This document shows positions 11,514 through 24,184 of a stretch of 64,000 bases of DNA, in pieces. A program made the position numbers and the translations under genes. Each line of letters opens with the position of its first letter. The first letter of the stretch is position 1. The notes beneath the pieces are model-generated. The model was not told the DNA's origin. It was given only the letters and a program-made list of their open reading frames with translations, and made no database searches. Origin of the DNA: Hawksworthiomyces lignivorus (lineage: Eukaryota > Ascomycota > Sordariomycetes > Ophiostomatales > Ophiostomataceae); assembly GCA_002917075.1 (NCBI GenBank), contig NTMA01000101.1, positions 62,001 to 126,000 of the forward strand, written 5' to 3'.

Positions 11514-12829
11514 TTAGACCTTGAAACCCCGAGACCGTCTGCGACCACGAGCACGCTCGAACTTGCGGCCCTTGGAGGCGACATAGGGCTTCTGTAAAGG
11601 GGGGAAAGAAACACATGGTTAGCAACACAAAAAGAGCAAACACAAGAAAAAGATCAAGAGATCTGTCGAAGGCGAAGACGACGCACCTTGTGCTTGTGGG
11701 GGCCGAAGCCGAAGTGCTTGAAGGCCTCGCGGGCGTTCTTGGGGCCGCGCAGCAGCAGGGTGTTGGCGCCGGTGGGCTTCTCGAGGGCGAGCTGGTCCAG
11801 GGTCAGGGCGCGGCCGCCGGCAGCGGTGATGCGGGCGCGGGCGGTGGCGGTGAAGCGGAGGGCAGCAACGTCGACCTTGGGCACGGTGAGCAGGCGGTTG
11901 TCATCGGTGATGGTGCCGACAACGACGATGGTCTTCTTGGCGGCACCCTCGCCCTTGATGTTGGCGGCGATGCGGGACAGGGAGACGGGGGGGCGGTTGA
12001 TGCGCGAGGTGAAGAGGCGGCGCAGGATAACCTTGTTGAAGTTGGAGTCGGTACGGCCTTTATCGTTCAGTTAGCACAACGAAACACGGACAAAAAAATT
12101 GAAGAGAAGCATTCCAATGCTGGGAAGGAGAAACTCACGGGCAAGGAAGCGGTACAGCTTCACGAGCAGTCTGAGATAGACGTTGTCGCTCTTGGGAGCC
12201 TTGCGGTGCGTAGACCGGACATGGTGGCTGTTGAGATCGATACCTACACGAAAAAACAAGAAACAAGAAATTTCCTCCCAGTCAGCCCCATGGTCCAGTG
12301 GTATGCTCAAAAATCATATAGACAATAGGCAAGCAAGGGCGGCGGGTGGATGAAGAGAGAGGAGGGATAGGAACGACTCTCGTCGATCAATCCGTGCCGA
12401 ATTTATTTAGTGTTTCTTTCGCAATCAACTCCGTTTCATGGGAGAAGAATAGCTAGCAGAAACTCAACAATAAAGACGGCTCTTCTCAGACATGCAGCCC
12501 GCTTTCCTGCGCCAATGGTTTCGCAGACTAGAAGGGAAAGCCAGAAGAGCAACGCAGACACAGCAGAGACAACAGCAGGATCGAGACAACGGCAACTCCA
12601 GCTGTTGTCGTTTCACGGACAAATTTGGTATCGACGTCGTCTCTATCCATTTTGTTGTTCTCGCATCTCGTCTCTCGACTCTTTGTCGACTGGGCGCTCT
12701 TTTCTGGCTTTCCCTCCCGTCCACTCGCACACTCGAAAATGATTAAAGAAATTCCTTTGCCCTCTTGCTTTTCCCTGTCACAGGAAAGCAAGAGGCCGAA
12801 AGAGAATTTGTCCTCTCTCACGTACCCAT
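11514..12829 (-). CDS. RPL18: 60S ribosomal protein eL18
   Basis: Exons in reading order are 12829-12826, 12243-12139, 12057-11687 and 11591-11514, 185 residues. It is a cytosolic large-subunit protein. The start [20 protein letters not shown], the block [22 protein letters not shown] and the basic end [17 protein letters not shown] match eL18 along its whole length, and the size is normal. The first exon is only ATGG, four bases; it is fixed by a good donor (GTACGT), by the acceptor before GTATCGATC and by the required Met-Gly-Ile start. The first intron is 582 bases, a common arrangement in fungal ribosomal protein genes. Any other start would lose the conserved N-terminus. Confidence 0.95.
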
Positions 12830-14008
12830 CTTGAAAGCTGACTCTTCGGAGAAGAAAAGAAATTAGAACCCCCAGGAACCCGAGCGGTTGTAAAGTCGAT
12901 TGACAAAATTATTTTGTCGTGATGGTTGGAGAAGAAGAAGAGAAGGGGAAGGGAACGAAGCGGAGGGGACCAAGCAGACAGACGAAGAAAAGGACTACTA
13001 ACAGAAAAAAAATTACAAAAAAAAAAAAGGAAAACTGGGGGCTCTGCCACGAAATTTTGAGAGTGGATCCTCTCTTCTCTGTGCTCAGCACGCAGAAGGG
13101 CAAAAATGCAATTGGTGGGTGGGCGGTGAAAAGCGGCAATTAGGGTAATTTTCTTGGACTTTTAAGAGGAGAGTTGATGCCTTGAAAATTGGGCAGACCG
13201 AATTATGTAATACGAGAAAGCTTCAAACGCCTTAGCACATGTCTGTGCGGATAGGAGCTCCCTCTAGCGGCAAGCAACAGCTTATTGCAGGTAATACAGT
13301 AGCAGTTCCTACCGACATCAGCACAGTTTTCTGTGAGACGGGCTTGTCAGAGACGCTGAAGCACAAGACAAGACTTCAGAATGCATCATGCATCACCTAA
13401 TTTTCACTCTCATTTGCTAATAAGCAACATAAAACAACAAAGTAAATCAAATAGTATGCTCCTGATATGATAACCTAAGATGCCTCAGCCCACGTCTATC
13501 CAGAAACGTGAAAAAAAAAAGGTAAGCCGAGCCGCCGCCTCCCGTTCCCGATATATGCTAGATAGAGTTATATATATGTATATGTATAAGGTACTGTCTC
13601 CTGCCGCTGCGGAGGCCATGCTGAAAAGGAAAAAAGGAAAAAAAAAAAAGGGCACGTCTTCCCCTTGTCTGTCTTTTTTTTTTTTGGTCGTTTCGTTTAT
13701 ATGCTGGCTGTTCCGATGGGCTCTCTGCTCTGCGATGAGAGTATGATCCAGAGGCCGGATCGGCCTGTCTGCTGTGCCATCTGTTCTGCTTGTCGCTGCT
13801 CTTTCTGTGCTGTCCTCTTTATTGCCACAGACGAAGGCACCACGCAGCAGCAGGAATAACAGCCACAAAGATGAACTCCCTCTTCCCTCAACAAAGGAAA
13901 AAAAGCACCTCTAGGTTCTAAGAATGCTTGAAATTATGCTGTTTGCCAATTGCTCAGTCATCGTTTATACATCTCTATCCTGTGCTCAAAACGCCGCTCA
14001 TAAACTCG
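12830..14008. other. eL18 promoter and carrier 3' flank
   Basis: The left end is the promoter side of the eL18 gene and is strongly CT-rich on its sense strand (12915-13030). Poly-A/T runs and a short TATA-rich patch near 13555-13590 follow. No coding sequence was recognised. Confidence 0.55.
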
Positions 14009-15298
14009 CTATAAAACGGTCTCGTCCTCGGTCTCGGGGCGTATGCTGATGAGGAAATCGCGCGACATCTCGAAGCTGAGCCAGCTGGAGGCCATGCTGG
14101 GCGCCACCTTGAGCAGGTTGGGCACGATGCCCTTGTAGAGGCCCCTGACGCCCTCCTGGACGACGATGCTGCGGACAGCGTCGGTCATGGACTTGTACTG
14201 GTAGCCCATGCCCGACATGGTGTTGATCTGAAAGCGGCGGCGCAAGACGTCGCTGCTGTCCGTTAGCCAAAACAAAGAGAACAGAAAAAAAGAGACAGAA
14301 GGACGGAAGAGCCATACAATGGGTAGGTGCACGTCTGCGCGACTGCGCCGGAGATGGCGCCGGCGGCCAGCTTCCGCAGCGCGGTCGGGTTCTGCTCGCC
14401 GTCCTTTGTAAAGTATTTCCGCACCGCTTCGTAAGTCATAAAGTTGAGGCCGACCTAAAACAATTTGTCAGTCATCTCCTTTTTTTTTTCGTTTCTTCTT
14501 CGACCTGGGTCTCTCTGGCTTTTCCAAAAACATACGTAGGGCGCGACGCCGGCGATGGTGGGGATGATGCCGCGGTAGAGGGCGAAGAAGCCGCCCTCGT
14601 TGCGGTACATGAGCACGAGCGTCTCCCACATGCCGGGCATCTTGGTTGGGCGGGCGCCGAGGTCGGCAAAGGAGGCGGTCTGGATGGAGAGGCGGGTGCG
14701 GACAATGTCGAGCGGGTAGGTGAAGACGACCGAGGTGATGCCGGCGACGCCGCCGCAGAGCAGGCGCGCCAGCGAGGTCAGCTCGGCGCCCGGGTAGTAG
14801 GGCTCGAAAAAGTGCTTGCGGTAAAAGTTGTAGCTGCCAAACTGCACCGCCGAGTAGGGCACGATGCGGATGCAGTTGGTGCCGTTGCCGCGCATGAACC
14901 CGCGCCACCCCTCCTCCCGCCACATCTTGCCCAGCGCCCGGCCCACCGACAGCTTGTACTCGGTCCGCCCCGCGCTCTGCACCTGGAACAGGATCTTGAG
15001 CCGCTCCAGCGGCGACACCACCGTGCGCGACACCGCCCCCGCCATGCCGCCGCCGCAAAACGCCGCCACTGTCGGCTCCGAGAAGAAGAAGCGCACCTGC
15101 GTCAGCGCATCTGTCGAGACGGGCTTCGGCGTGAGGATGTTGCTCTCGCCCTGGCGGAAGAGGCAAGCAAAAGTCAGCAAAGTTGGAAAACGCAAGGGAA
15201 AAAAGAAAAAGAAAATGGAATATGTCGAGTCGGGCCTTTGCGCCCGGGCGAAAGGGAGGGTTGCAGCATAGCTGCCGGGTGAAACATACCATCGCCAT
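14009..15298 (-). CDS. Mitochondrial carrier, YPR011C-like (APS/PAPS transporter type)
   Basis: Exons in reading order are 15298-15290, 15150-14536, 14454-14318 and 14252-14009, 334 residues. The first exon encodes only Met-Ala-Met. The protein has three carrier repeats with signatures SPLERLK (about 50-56), YPLDIVRTR and YPFDVLRRR, each followed by a G-x-x-x-F/L-Y-R/K-G segment, so it is a six-helix inner-membrane exchanger. The GNGTNCIRIVPYSAVQF block and the SRTVVSPLERLKILFQVQ opening resemble yeast Ypr011c, which is reported to carry adenosine phosphosulfates. The substrate is taken from that relative, not read from the sequence. Leu5-type CoA carriers are the nearest alternative. Confidence 0.9.
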
Positions 15299-17132
15299 TG
15301 TGTCGGTACTGGAGAGAGTGAGTACGGGGCTATAAAGGAAAGACTACTCCCCCCAACCAAACAGAAAAGAAAAAAAGAAGAAAAAAAAAAAAGAAAAGGA
15401 AAAGGGACAAGGCTCGCGAAGCTGCAACTTCACGCAGTGACCGCCCCTCCTAAACGTAGTTTTGTGGTGACGCCGGTGGTTGTCGCGTGGAAAGGAGCTT
15501 CGAAATTAAAGGTCGTCACAAGGGGGCCAGAAAAAATCTTGAGAGGAAAAGCTTAACCCGAAGGGGCGATTTTGCGGAGAGCAGGGTCGGAATGGACTAT
15601 TTTCGGTCGGGAACAAGGAGGTCTCGCATGCACGTCGCGTGGGCCAAATAAGAGGCAATACAAAAAGAAAAATGGAAGCCAATTCTTGCTCTGCTAGAGC
15701 AGAGACGACGATCGCACAGAGGCTGTCGACGTGTCGAGTTGTGGTAGAAGCGCAAAAAACCGGGCGCATTGAAACGAGGCTAGCTGCCTAGAAGAGGGCT
15801 GATCAGTTTCGCGCAGAAAGGCGACGGGGTGGTATTTCGCCAAAGAGCCGTGTAAAACAGAAGAGGCTGAGACACAAAGCTTCTACAAAGCAGAAGGGGA
15901 GCAAAGGAGAAAAGAATGGAAATCTTAGAAAAAACATGTGCAGCAAGATGAGAAGTGACCAAAGATAGTGAAAATCGAAGTCTGTGGCGCTTAAGATGCA
16001 GAGACGCAGGAACCGTGAGGGACAAAAAAAAGCTATTTGCGATGCGATTCTTCTAGAATTCGATTAGATACGGCGTTGACGTATTGGCGCGAGCAGCATA
16101 GTGGGAGGGACGACGAGAGGACGGTACGTTAAAAAGACGGGATCGACGAGGTTTTCCCGTTCAGTCGGTATATATTAGGAATATTAAAAAACCCCCCCAA
16201 AGAGCACGTCGGACGGGCTTGCGGTAACAAAGATGTTAATTCGAACAGCGGAATCTAGATCTTGCCATTCGGGTTGCCGTCCGGGAGGGATCTCTTTGTC
16301 TCTTTTGTCTTTCTGCGAGGAGCCGGCGAGAGGCCTAGCTTTTGGCTACAGAAAGCTAAACTGCTTAACGGGGATCGGACACAGTCGCGGCAAAATGGTC
16401 TTCCTGGCTGGGCAGTGCGCCTTTTTCTTGCAGGTCGAGCGGTTGCGTCGTCTTTCTTTGCATTCACAGTCTTTTTTTTTTCTGGGCTGATGACTTCAAG
16501 TCCGTGCTGCGAGTTCAATGCGATTCAGGATTGAGGGGAGATTTGTCCAAAAGAAACCAACTGCCCGAAACGAGCTGCACAACGACTCGGATGAGGCCCC
16601 AGAAGCAATGGAACAAAGGACTGATGAAAGATTTCTCTCGTCCTCACCAGGACAACAAAGAGAGTAAAAAGAAAAAGGAAAAAAAAAAAAAAAGAGGAAA
16701 AAAAGAAAACCAAAAGAGTCACGACCAAAAGGCGGGACAGATAGGCTCTAGTCAAATCCTGAGGCAGCTTCAGGAGGGAACGATAGCCACCGTCATTTCA
16801 AAGTAATTAAGTGCAGTTCGAGACGAAAAAGGGGACCAGTCAATCATGCTCGCCGCAGCGAGAGTGGATACCGGCTGTTTGTCTATACAGGTCACCAGCG
16901 AGGCTGATCGGTCATCTTCCTTACCCGCGAGACACGTAAATGACGCCGACAGCTGTCTCTCCTACATTTTCTTGGGGAACCCTGGCGAACCAATTGGCCG
17001 GAAGAACCCCCTCTCAAACTGTACTTTGTCCCTTTTTTGCCAGCGCGGTCAGACAATGGCAGCGCGTGAGAGGTATACGAGCAAAAGCCAGCAGGCCAGG
17101 CCATGGGCAAGTGATCAGCTTACGAGTAATAC

Positions 17133-17170
17133 AAGGCGGCAAAGGCAGCAAAGGCAGCAAAGGCAGCAAG
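17133..17170. repeat. 9-base tandem repeat, about four copies
   Basis: The unit AAGGCAGCA repeats in register four times, the first copy with one change (AAGGCGGCA). It lies in non-coding DNA. Confidence 0.85.
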
Positions 17171-18257
17171 CCTAAAACTAAAAACAGCTGAGACAGTGGA
17201 ATACATGGAATCAGGACAGTGTAGAAACAGCAGAATCCGCAACAGAAGCAGAATCCTTTGAAACAGAAGGCAGAGGTGGGCAATCGCCAAGATGGGCAGG
17301 CACATATGCATGCAAATCTACCGCAGGGCGAAATGGGAAACTCCTGCCGACAAACGACCCCCCGAATAGACATGAATGATCATGCATTTTGACCGCTTTC
17401 ACGGCCAGCACCATGGCATGATAGATACTGTATGTTCTGCACAAAAAAGCCCTCTCGACTTCGGATAACCCAGCCAATCCAAGCAGACCAAATTGTCTGC
17501 ACCCTACCGAGCATTCACGTCGTACACTACAACACGGCCTGTCTGATCGCGTTAATCTCCGTAGCGAGAAACACAAGCGGCCCTGTTTCGACATCTGTCT
17601 TCAATACTCTGTAGAGCAATCCACTTTATGATATTTGATCTCTGGTTTCGGACACAAATGGGAAGTGTACTTCCTTGCTGTGGTTCTCAACGTTTCTCCT
17701 TCCGGAAATCATGGCGATAGCTGCATCATGTGCCACAAAACGGACGAACTCATCAGGTCCCGCTCTTGGTCTCTGTCTGCTTCTTTCATATCTGTCTTTG
17801 CTTGTCCCTTGATTTGCTCGGATGTGCCCATGCGCGCGGTCCAGTAGCCGAATCTCGCCGACTTCCTCCGTTGGGACGATGAGAGGCAGATCGCCTTTGA
17901 GCTAGCTCTGCAAGCTAAATAAGCAGGCGGGGTCCTCAGGGGGGGAGGGGATGGATAAACAGGTTCTTCTTATCTGGGGAAGAGCTGATGCTAGCGCTGC
18001 GAATGCCCGTTGGAGCGAGCGGTTTACAGCTTTTGTCTCACACTAAATTTGCTTCCTTTGATGGTCACGAGGCTGAGCACGCGAGACCCTCGAAGGTGGC
18101 AGAAGCGTGTACAGTATTAGACGCATTGGCGAAGACTAAGAGCAATCATAAAACAAAAGTAAAACCTTGGTCACTATCGCGAATTTTGGAACCAAGCTGA
18201 AGAGCAGCTCGTCCTTGATCGCCGTACTACTAGCATCAGGTTTCCACAAGCTCAACG

Positions 18258-18293
18258 TTGACCAACTTGACCAACTTGACCAACTTGAAGAAC
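18258..18293. repeat. 9-base tandem repeat, four copies
   Basis: The unit TTGACCAAC repeats three times exactly, followed by one diverged copy (TTGAAGAAC). Non-coding context. Confidence 0.85.
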
Positions 18294-18872
18294 CATATTC
18301 GCAAAATCGCTCAACATACAGCATTTCATTAAGAGCCAAGTCTTTTTATTGGCCACTAGGAACTTATTCACATTGTTCTAGTATCGTAGACATGGGCAGT
18401 CTGAATGTTATTGAAAAGGTTGTATGGTTTGGATACGAAAGAGCCGCTCTGGTGGTCTCACGTTTGCAGCATTCTCCAAAATCGTAAGCAAAGGCATCTG
18501 TGACCACAATAATAGTAACGTCGCGATTTGTTCTATACACAACCTGTTGTTAGTGGCCAAAAAGCTTCCGCCCTGAACAGGTATTAATTTGCGTTTGGCT
18601 TGTTTCTAGCATTCCTTGGTAAAGAATCCAAGCAGAACTGAATATGTCTATGAGTTACTAGCGTTGCGTTAAGTTAAACAATCGTTACATTTTATATTTA
18701 GATTCATTATATTTTCTTATCGAAAGCACTGCCTTATTATTTATTATTGATTTCCTTTTCTTTCTATTTTATTTTATTTTGTATCCTCTTACTTGCTGTC
18801 TCTTTGCTATTCCATCTCGTTTCCATAACGCCTCAACACAGTCCATAACTGACCTTCTATCTCGGCAGATCC

Positions 18873-19802
18873 TCACGACCTGGCTTCGGCTTTGACAAGC
18901 TCGCCCCAGATTCTGGGCAGCATGCTCCAGGCTTCTTCGTCCCCCTCTATCGAATCAAAGTTCTCCCAATTGCCTGCCTGCTTTAGGATGTGCAGCATAT
19001 TTCGGTCCATTCTACATCCTCCCATCGCGAAACGCCAAGCCGGACCCCATATCTTCTGAACGGCGCTGGTGAGAATATCGTGGCTGCGGTGGTGCTCCCA
19101 CACGATCAGCTTGCCGCCTGGTTTCAGCAGCTTGTAGAGGCCTCTGGCAACAGCCTCTGGATCTGCCACCGAGCATAAAACTTGTATGCATACGACCGTA
19201 TTTAGGCTCCCGTCGACAATACCGTGCTTTTCTAAGACGTCCGCGTCTTCTACGCCGCAGCAGATGAGGGTATGCTTACTCTGCAGCCCGACCTCTGCGA
19301 CCTTTTTCTCGAGATCTGGAGAAAAGAAGGCGTTGGGCTCGACGCTATAGATGTGTTCCACTCTGGTCTGGTCAAATCGCGCCAGCTGGTTGCCCAGCGC
19401 GGGACCAAGCTCTAAGACAGTGCCGCTGGCATGCGAGATGAGGCCGGGGATGCTGGTGCACCCTTCAAACCGGTCAAAGTGCTCGTCTAGATACAGTAAG
19501 CGCTCTTGTGCTGAGATACGCCTTGAGCTTAAGAGAGTTTGTTTCTCAGCGGGTCTGCGTACTGAGAGTCTGATACCAGAGCACAAAGGCCTGGTCGCGC
19601 CAGGTAGATAGGCTAGATAAAGCCATGGCGCCTTGAGTGCGGAACCTGTCGACAATGACGGCGTAGAGAGCTTCTCGAGTTAGCAAGTGACCTGCTGCTT
19701 GGTCTTTTACGACAAGCATACGGCCTTACCCCAGAGCATATAGCCAATCGGCTGGATGGGCTCTGTGTAGCTGCTCCATCGTTTTCCAGCGTTGGCAATC
19801 AT
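18873..19802 (-). CDS. SAM-dependent methyltransferase (class I, METTL7-like)
   Basis: Proposed exons in reading order are 19802-19730, 19670-19563 and 19510-18873, 272 residues. The core has the class I SAM fold: motif I VLELGPALGNQL, an acidic ribose-binding position in YSVEPNAFF, the SVADPEAVARGLYKLLKPGGKLIVWEHH segment shared with fungal METTL7/Erg6-distant methyltransferases, and a Trp-rich C-terminus. An N-terminal hydrophobic stretch (YMLWALYAVIV) could anchor it to a membrane. The third exon is certain. The first two are inferred from in-phase donors and acceptors, including a CTAAC branch point in intron 1; intron 2 is only 52 bases. Substrate unknown. Confidence 0.72.
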
Positions 19803-20972
19803 TGCTGAGAAGCGAGAGGAGACAAAGCGCTGCTTTTTGTAGATTGGGTTACACTGGGGAGAGTTATGCTAGCAGCCAGCCACATGTAGAGAATAACTGC
19901 AAAGAAAGGATGCTCTTGGTTTTATAGTGATGTAACAGACTTGCCCAATCGATAAGAGCTCCTGTGCCGCTTTCATGTAGGCGACAAGATACAAGCCCTG
20001 GACACCTGACACCTTGCTATTAGCTTCTAGAACAAGTGTATTGCGCCGCAACTTCATATGTTTCCCGTACGTGTCTCATACATATGCACTTGGCAGGTTC
20101 AATTACAGATCACAGAAATAGAGTAATTTATTGATTTTACTTTCTAACGACTTTCTGCGAGCCCCTTTTGCTACCTAAAATACGAGAGCAAAGTGGCAGA
20201 GGGTGGAAATAACAACAGAATATAGCAAGAGAACACGGGACAAAAGGGAAAAAAGAAGAAAAGGCAAAAATATAGGAAACGAACGTTACTTTTCTCCTGC
20301 GATGGAACTTTTTGATCTCGGACACGTTCGGCCGTAAATAAGTAAGTAAAAAAAATCTTCTCCTTAAAAGCAGTCGGCGTTGTCCGTCCGTACGGGGAAT
20401 CGCCGTTCCGGTTGGTGCTACCATGGCCCCTGTCTCTCTATATAGAGCGGACAAGGAAACGCTTCCGCTAATTGACAACAGAGGCTGATACGTGGGTGAT
20501 GTTCGGCAGGGTCTCCTTGTAGGTGGAGGGCAACGAGAGAAGGCAGACAGGAACTCGCGATACGACGACACACCGATCGACCGATCGATCACTAAAAAGA
20601 AACAACATATAAAAAAGAACAACACAATAGAGCGAAGGGGAGCTTTAAAATGCAATACAACGCCAGAAACAAGACAGCCTAGAATGACCTTTCTCTTTCG
20701 GCAACTTTTTTCTTTCTCTTCGAATTGATAACATGAGAGGTGCTAGAGATAACAATCACACATGGGAGTTGATAAAAAGATGGAAACCTTGTCCAGGAGG
20801 GAACAAGAAGGCCACATCATTACCTCAGCCAACAAAAGGCAAACATGCCTCAGACCGCCGATTTCCCGAATGACCGACAGGCTTTTCTGCTGGGGATAAG
20901 ACCGCCGTGCGTGATATTAAACCGGTAGGCACCCATTGTCTAATACGAGTCCACGAACATAGGTTCGGAGGA
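19803..20972. other. Intergenic, no gene seen
   Basis: This covers the 5' side of the methyltransferase gene and the 3' UTR of the SR protein gene. A long open frame on the minus strand (20137-20655) is hydrophobic and compositionally odd, overlaps the expected 3' UTR and was not accepted. A short GATC-rich palindromic run lies at 20574-20590. Confidence 0.55.
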
Positions 20973-22452
20973 CTACTCCGCAACATCCAGGTCGTCGTGG
21001 GCCGGTGGCGGCGGGCTGTCGTTGCGGTCGCGCTCCTTGCGGTCGTCGCCGTTCGTGCCGTTCTCGCGGCGCGAGTCGCGGTCGTCACGGTCGTCCTTCA
21101 GGTCGCGATCGCGGTCACTGATGCAGGAAATTAGCAACTAGGCTCTCTTGCAGCCCCAGACCCGAGGCTGAAGACGTTTTGTACGAGGGCAAAAACATAC
21201 CGGTGCTCCGGGCTGCGGGAGCGGTCGCCGCGGTCACGGCGGGAGTCGCGGTCGTAGTCGCGGTCGCGGTCGCGGCGATCCTCCTTGCGAGGAGAGTATT
21301 CCCGGCGACGGGGAGATGGGGAGCGGCCACCGCGGCGGGGAGAGCGGCGGCGGTCGCGGTCGCGGCCAGAGTCGAAGCGCCACGAAGCTGATGGCGGAGT
21401 GCGCGCCCACTAGGAACAACTGTCAGGAGGAGCTATTCTACCACGTCTCGCGAACTTTATGCGTAGGATGACATACCTCAATCTTCAAGATATCGTCGCG
21501 GCCGATACGCTTGTTGTGCATGTCATGGTAGGCATCGTCGGCATCGCGACGGTCCTCGTACTCGACGAATGCGAAGCTGGGAGAGCAAGATGTTAGACAC
21601 ACAAATCTGACGAGCTGGACTTGCGCCTCGACGAAGGAACAGGAGCACTTACAGGCGGCTCGAAGCAGACCGGGGGGCCGGGATGTCGCAGCGGACAAGG
21701 CGGCCGTAGCTGAGCAGCAAAAACAAGTCAGTATTTCTGTTGTGCAAAGCTTCGCTGAACGAATGGCAATGCGCCACGATGTCGAGAGTCGACCTCCTTC
21801 CGCCATTTCCATTGGATAATGCCTCTGAGCGGGTGGAAAAACTAAGCCGTCTCTCCCCTGTTTGCCTCACCGATCATGCTTACAGCACCAGGAGAGAGAG
21901 AGAGATTGTAGAGAGTAAAGAAGAAAACCTGCCTCCTCACAAAAAAAGACAGGCCAAACCCAAGCTTCCGCCATGGCTCTCATTTGTGAGACGAAAACGT
22001 CTCGTCCGACAACCGCTCGATCGAAGAGGGCGACGAAAAAATTTGGAGCGCATGGCCACCCGATTCGTTCATTGGCAGCGGCGAGGGAGGCACGGCTGAA
22101 CGAATGGAGAGTCTACGAAGCAGCTGATGGGACGGGCAAAGACAGGAAAAAGGGCGAGGGAGCAGAGGAGGACATATACAGGACGATATCGATCCGCTCG
22201 TAGAGAAGGGGAGGAGGAGGAGGAGGAGGAGGACTGAGAGGAGGACAAGGACGAAACCACCGTAGAACGAAAGGCAAAACGAACGGAGGGGGGACGACCG
22301 AAGTAGGAGGCAGAAAAAGAGAAGGGCGTATTCGAAGACGAAGTGATTCGTCTTTTTCATGCAACGTACCGTTCGAATTCGTAGGCTAGATCGCGTGCGC
22401 GCGTGCCGTGGCTGAAGCCGGTCACGTAGAGGGTGGTGCCGCCGCGAGACAT
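20973..22452 (-). CDS. SR-type pre-mRNA splicing factor with one RRM
   Basis: Exons in reading order are 22452-22370, 21709-21653, 21576-21477, 21409-21201 and 21117-20973, 197 residues. A single RNA-recognition motif fills residues 6-80: RNP2 is TLYVTGF and RNP1 is reduced to FAFVEY. The tail is Arg-rich, mixing RS/SP dipeptides (RRRSPRRGGRSPSPRR) with a longer run of Asp-Arg repeats, and ends in an acidic DDLDVAE. The architecture matches nuclear SR or SR-like splicing regulators such as fission yeast Srp1/Srp2, but which one is unclear. The first intron is long (660 bases) and contains a (GAG)n run near 22211-22232; SR genes often autoregulate through such introns. Confidence 0.88.
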
Positions 22453-24184
22453 GATGAATGGGAATGCAAAAGGCAACGAGAGAAAGAAGAAAAGAGGACA
22501 GAGAAGAAAGAGAAGAGAGAAAATAGAAAGAGAGAGAGCAAGAAGAGATGAGATCGACAAATGTCTAGACCTCGTACGACAATGCTAGAAGCTGAGAGAC
22601 AAACGGAAAGATGGGAAGAGGGTGGAAATTAAGATATCAAAAAAGGTAAGACAAAGAGGAGACGATGTTGACACAGATTTCGCGCAAGGTAGCGAAAAGT
22701 GACGATTAGAAGATAAAGGTGGTAGTGGTAGTGGTAGTGAGAAAGACGAGTGGTGAAAGTGTGAAGATTGGAGTTGGGTGGTAATGATTGGGGAGAAGGT
22801 TGGGAGGCGAGACACTAGAAAATTGTGGTGAGCCCCAGAGAACGGAATCGAAAAAATAAATGATGCGACGGCAGGGGGGGAATGCGGTGGTAGTGGTGAG
22901 CTGGCCCGCGTGTTGGAGGCGAGCCGTGCGTCAAGGGAAAAAAAAAAAAAAAAAAAAGAGCTGAGAAAAAGAAAGAAAAAGAAAGAAGAAAAGACGTTAT
23001 TGACGGGCTGGTGCGAGTCTATACAGTGGGCTTACAGTGGGATTTACGGTAGAATTTACAGTGGACAATACTGTAGCATCACGTGCCTCTACCCAGTTGC
23101 TGGTAACAATGCGCGCCCTGGCCCCGCTGCGTTGCGCTGTAGGTGTGCTGTTCTGCGTTCTTTGCACGGCACGGCATAATTATCCCAAGCACATGTGGCT
23201 CCCAAGACCGTCTGCGAGAGTTCATTCTCCAGCTATGCTCGCAGATTAACTCCCAAAAAGGAAAACAATCCAAGAAAATCATCCATGAGATTGTCGGTGT
23301 GACGGTATGAACAACAACCAGTCTCGAGATCATCAAAGCTGCCAAAGTAATACTTCGTAGCTAAAAATGGGATGCCAATGAGTAATACAAGCCTTTACCC
23401 AAAGAGGAAAACAATTGAAACAAACGAGCGGTAGAGCGCTATTAGATGCGAATGCGACGGGGACAATCCAAACCCGAAACTTGTGATTCAAGATGATCCC
23501 ATGTATTTGGATACATAAAAAAATTGTGGGCTCTCAGTAAGAGGCCGAGGCATGGCAACAGGTTGTTTGTAAAGGGAGATACATAGGGAGATAGGCTGTA
23601 GGGTGGTAGAGTAACAAGTACGAGTACATACATGCAGGTAGCGTTAGTTTGCCCGACGGACGGGAAGAGATTTGTCGGGGGCAGCGATTGGGGCGAAATT
23701 AGCGCAGTTTTGCGACTGTATTCCATTTTGGGAAAACCCAAGTCATGCACAGCTATCTAGTAGTGTTTGCCGCATGTTATATTGTTGGACTTTGTAAGGC
23801 TAGGCACTTTACACCTCTGCCAAGCATCGCGATTCTACACACCCCCGGTCCTTCAAGTTGGACCGGTGGGCACGGAGGACGCGGGTGGAATAAGCATCCG
23901 GACGCTAGCTGCAAGATGCAGAGATTCTAAGCCGGCATGCTAGACAGGGATGGTCTCTGAGATGTCTCAAAAGGATATAAGGCGAAGTGGTTTCCTCTCT
24001 GTGTCTCGATCGTCTTGTTCTTCTGTACCATACTTACTTTTGAGAGAGCCATCAAAGAAAGGCAATCAAAATACCATCTTCAATCAGCTTCATTCGATTA
24101 AACTTGGCTCACTCAACCTAGTGAACTGCAGAGGAGTGTCTGCTTCTTATCAACACATTCTACTAGCACCAACCATTACCCAAA
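22453..24184. other. Divergent promoter region, no gene seen
   Basis: This region separates the SR gene (minus) from the SDR gene (plus). It contains a GA-rich leader at 22455-22560, a GTAGTG-type short repeat near 22722-22740 and a 20-base poly-A tract at 22938-22957. No coding sequence recognised. Confidence 0.55.

Larger units (their letters stand above)
15299..18872. other. Long gene-free stretch with short tandem repeats
   Basis: 3.6 kb with no supported gene. It holds the upstream region of the mitochondrial carrier, poly-A/T runs (16680-16695, 16470-16481) and two 9-base tandem repeats listed separately. Open frames are short and full of homopolymer translation. An unannotated non-coding RNA is possible but nothing specific is visible. 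Confidence 0.5.

Noticed and set aside
11615..12328. 237-codon open frame antisense to the eL18 gene
   Set aside because: Shadow of the ribosomal protein exons; runs through all three eL18 introns.
12244..12825. Intronic snoRNA in the long first intron of eL18
   Set aside because: Ribosomal protein introns can host snoRNAs, but I found no convincing box C/D or H/ACA pair.
20137..20655. 172-codon hydrophobic open frame on the minus strand
   Set aside because: It lies in the 3' region of the SR gene, is Phe/Ser/Cys-rich from T-rich DNA and has no recognisable family or splice structure.
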